DNA from: JAHIVN01 sp018816645
GTDB taxonomy: Bacteria > Patescibacteriota > Dojkabacteria > JAHIVN01
Assembly: GCA_043816305.1 (NCBI GenBank)
Contig: JBDRHZ010000049.1
Span: forward strand, 1-46,053
Length of the DNA stretch: 46,053 nucleotides
Direction of reading: 5' to 3'
Under the pieces are notes generated by a model, which did not search any database, was not told the origin of the DNA, and saw nothing but the letters and a program-made list of their open reading frames with translations. The position numbers were made by a program, and so were the translations under genes. The number at the start of each line of letters is the position of its first letter. Within the stretch, counting starts at the first letter, position 1. Positions 45,921 to 46,053 of this stretch are shown here, one piece after another.

Positions 45921-46053
45921 TTACTTACAAATGCGACAAGTAGCTATTTCATTCGGTATTTGCATACCTAATCTCAAATGTGGCCTTTCATTATTATAGT
46001 ATTTTAAGTATTCTTTTACACGTTCCTTCATATTTGGGAGATCTTTAATATTG
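45921..46053 (-). mobile_element. C-terminal end of an IS transposase (partial at window edge)
   Basis: Minus-strand frame ending at TAA 45921-45923 and running off the window. It reads ...VKEYLKYYNNERPHLRLGMQ then IPNEIATCRICK. The YNNERPHxxL motif is the C-terminus of the DDE integrase-core domain of IS3/IS481-type transposases. The final C-rich ATCRICK is unusual. Only about 44 codons are visible, so the family and intactness cannot be judged. Confidence 0.8.

Overview
The window looks like a chromosomal segment of a Candidate Phyla Radiation (Patescibacteria) bacterium. This rests on the AT-rich, gene-dense layout, the unusual but covarying 16S rRNA, and many short proteins of CPR-typical families (TrmB-like regulators, RimK-like ligases, LysM/M23 hydrolase, ComEA/ComEC, cyclophilin, PEGA protein). 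UGA and UAG are both used as ordinary stops, so the UGA-recoded lineages (Gracilibacteria, Absconditabacteria) are excluded. The phylum within CPR cannot be fixed by eye.

Layout. 1-6277: one rRNA operon (promoter, 16S, tRNA-Ile, tRNA-Ala, 23S, 5S) with readable 16S and 23S processing stems. 6297-11383: a four-domain S1 protein only 20 bases after 5S with no visible terminator, then ClpC and RadA. 11449-13044: a free-standing small RNA with its own promoter and terminator, then Rho. 13103-20536: accessory genes on both strands (M23 hydrolase, GT-C glycosyltransferase, two tRNA-Ala genes, a DMT transporter divergent from a TrmB-like regulator, several unknowns). 20693-23984: a T-box leader followed by a DUF2000 protein and LeuRS. 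24039-31865: cyclophilin, a DNA-uptake cluster (ComEA and a ComEC split into channel and nuclease-like genes), tandem extended NDP kinases, tRNA-Arg, a PEGA protein and MreB. 32163-37089: a five-gene minus-strand operon built on three ATP-grasp ligases, one fused to a RimB-like aspartyl peptidase, plus a 7TM protein. 37299-41171: the classical rpmG-tRNA-Trp-secE-nusG-rplKAJL cluster on the minus strand with an L10 attenuator. 41209-46053: RlmB-type methyltransferase, a second TrmB-like regulator divergent from a catalytically dead D-2-hydroxyacid dehydrogenase homologue, tRNA-Thr, a membrane protein, a RIO-type kinase and the end of a transposase.

The most unusual signal is at two separate loci where a complete canonical tRNA gene (tRNA-Ile in the rRNA spacer, tRNA-Trp between rpmG and secE) sits inside the anticodon loop of a second tRNA-shaped sequence. 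In each case the outer sequence has its own perfectly complementary acceptor stem, D arm and T arm, and the inner tRNA is flanked by inverted repeats that extend the outer anticodon stem. At the Trp locus the outer halves fit a tRNA-Gln(CUG) interrupted by an intron of about 168 nt. The second candidate system is the ATP-grasp/peptidase/7TM operon, which looks like a membrane-linked amide-ligation pathway in a form I do not recognise as described. Other notable points are compensatory changes in the 16S 530 loop and decoding site, a palindromic element inside a T-box antiterminator loop, an IVS-like hairpin insertion in 23S, and two apparently leaderless promoters.
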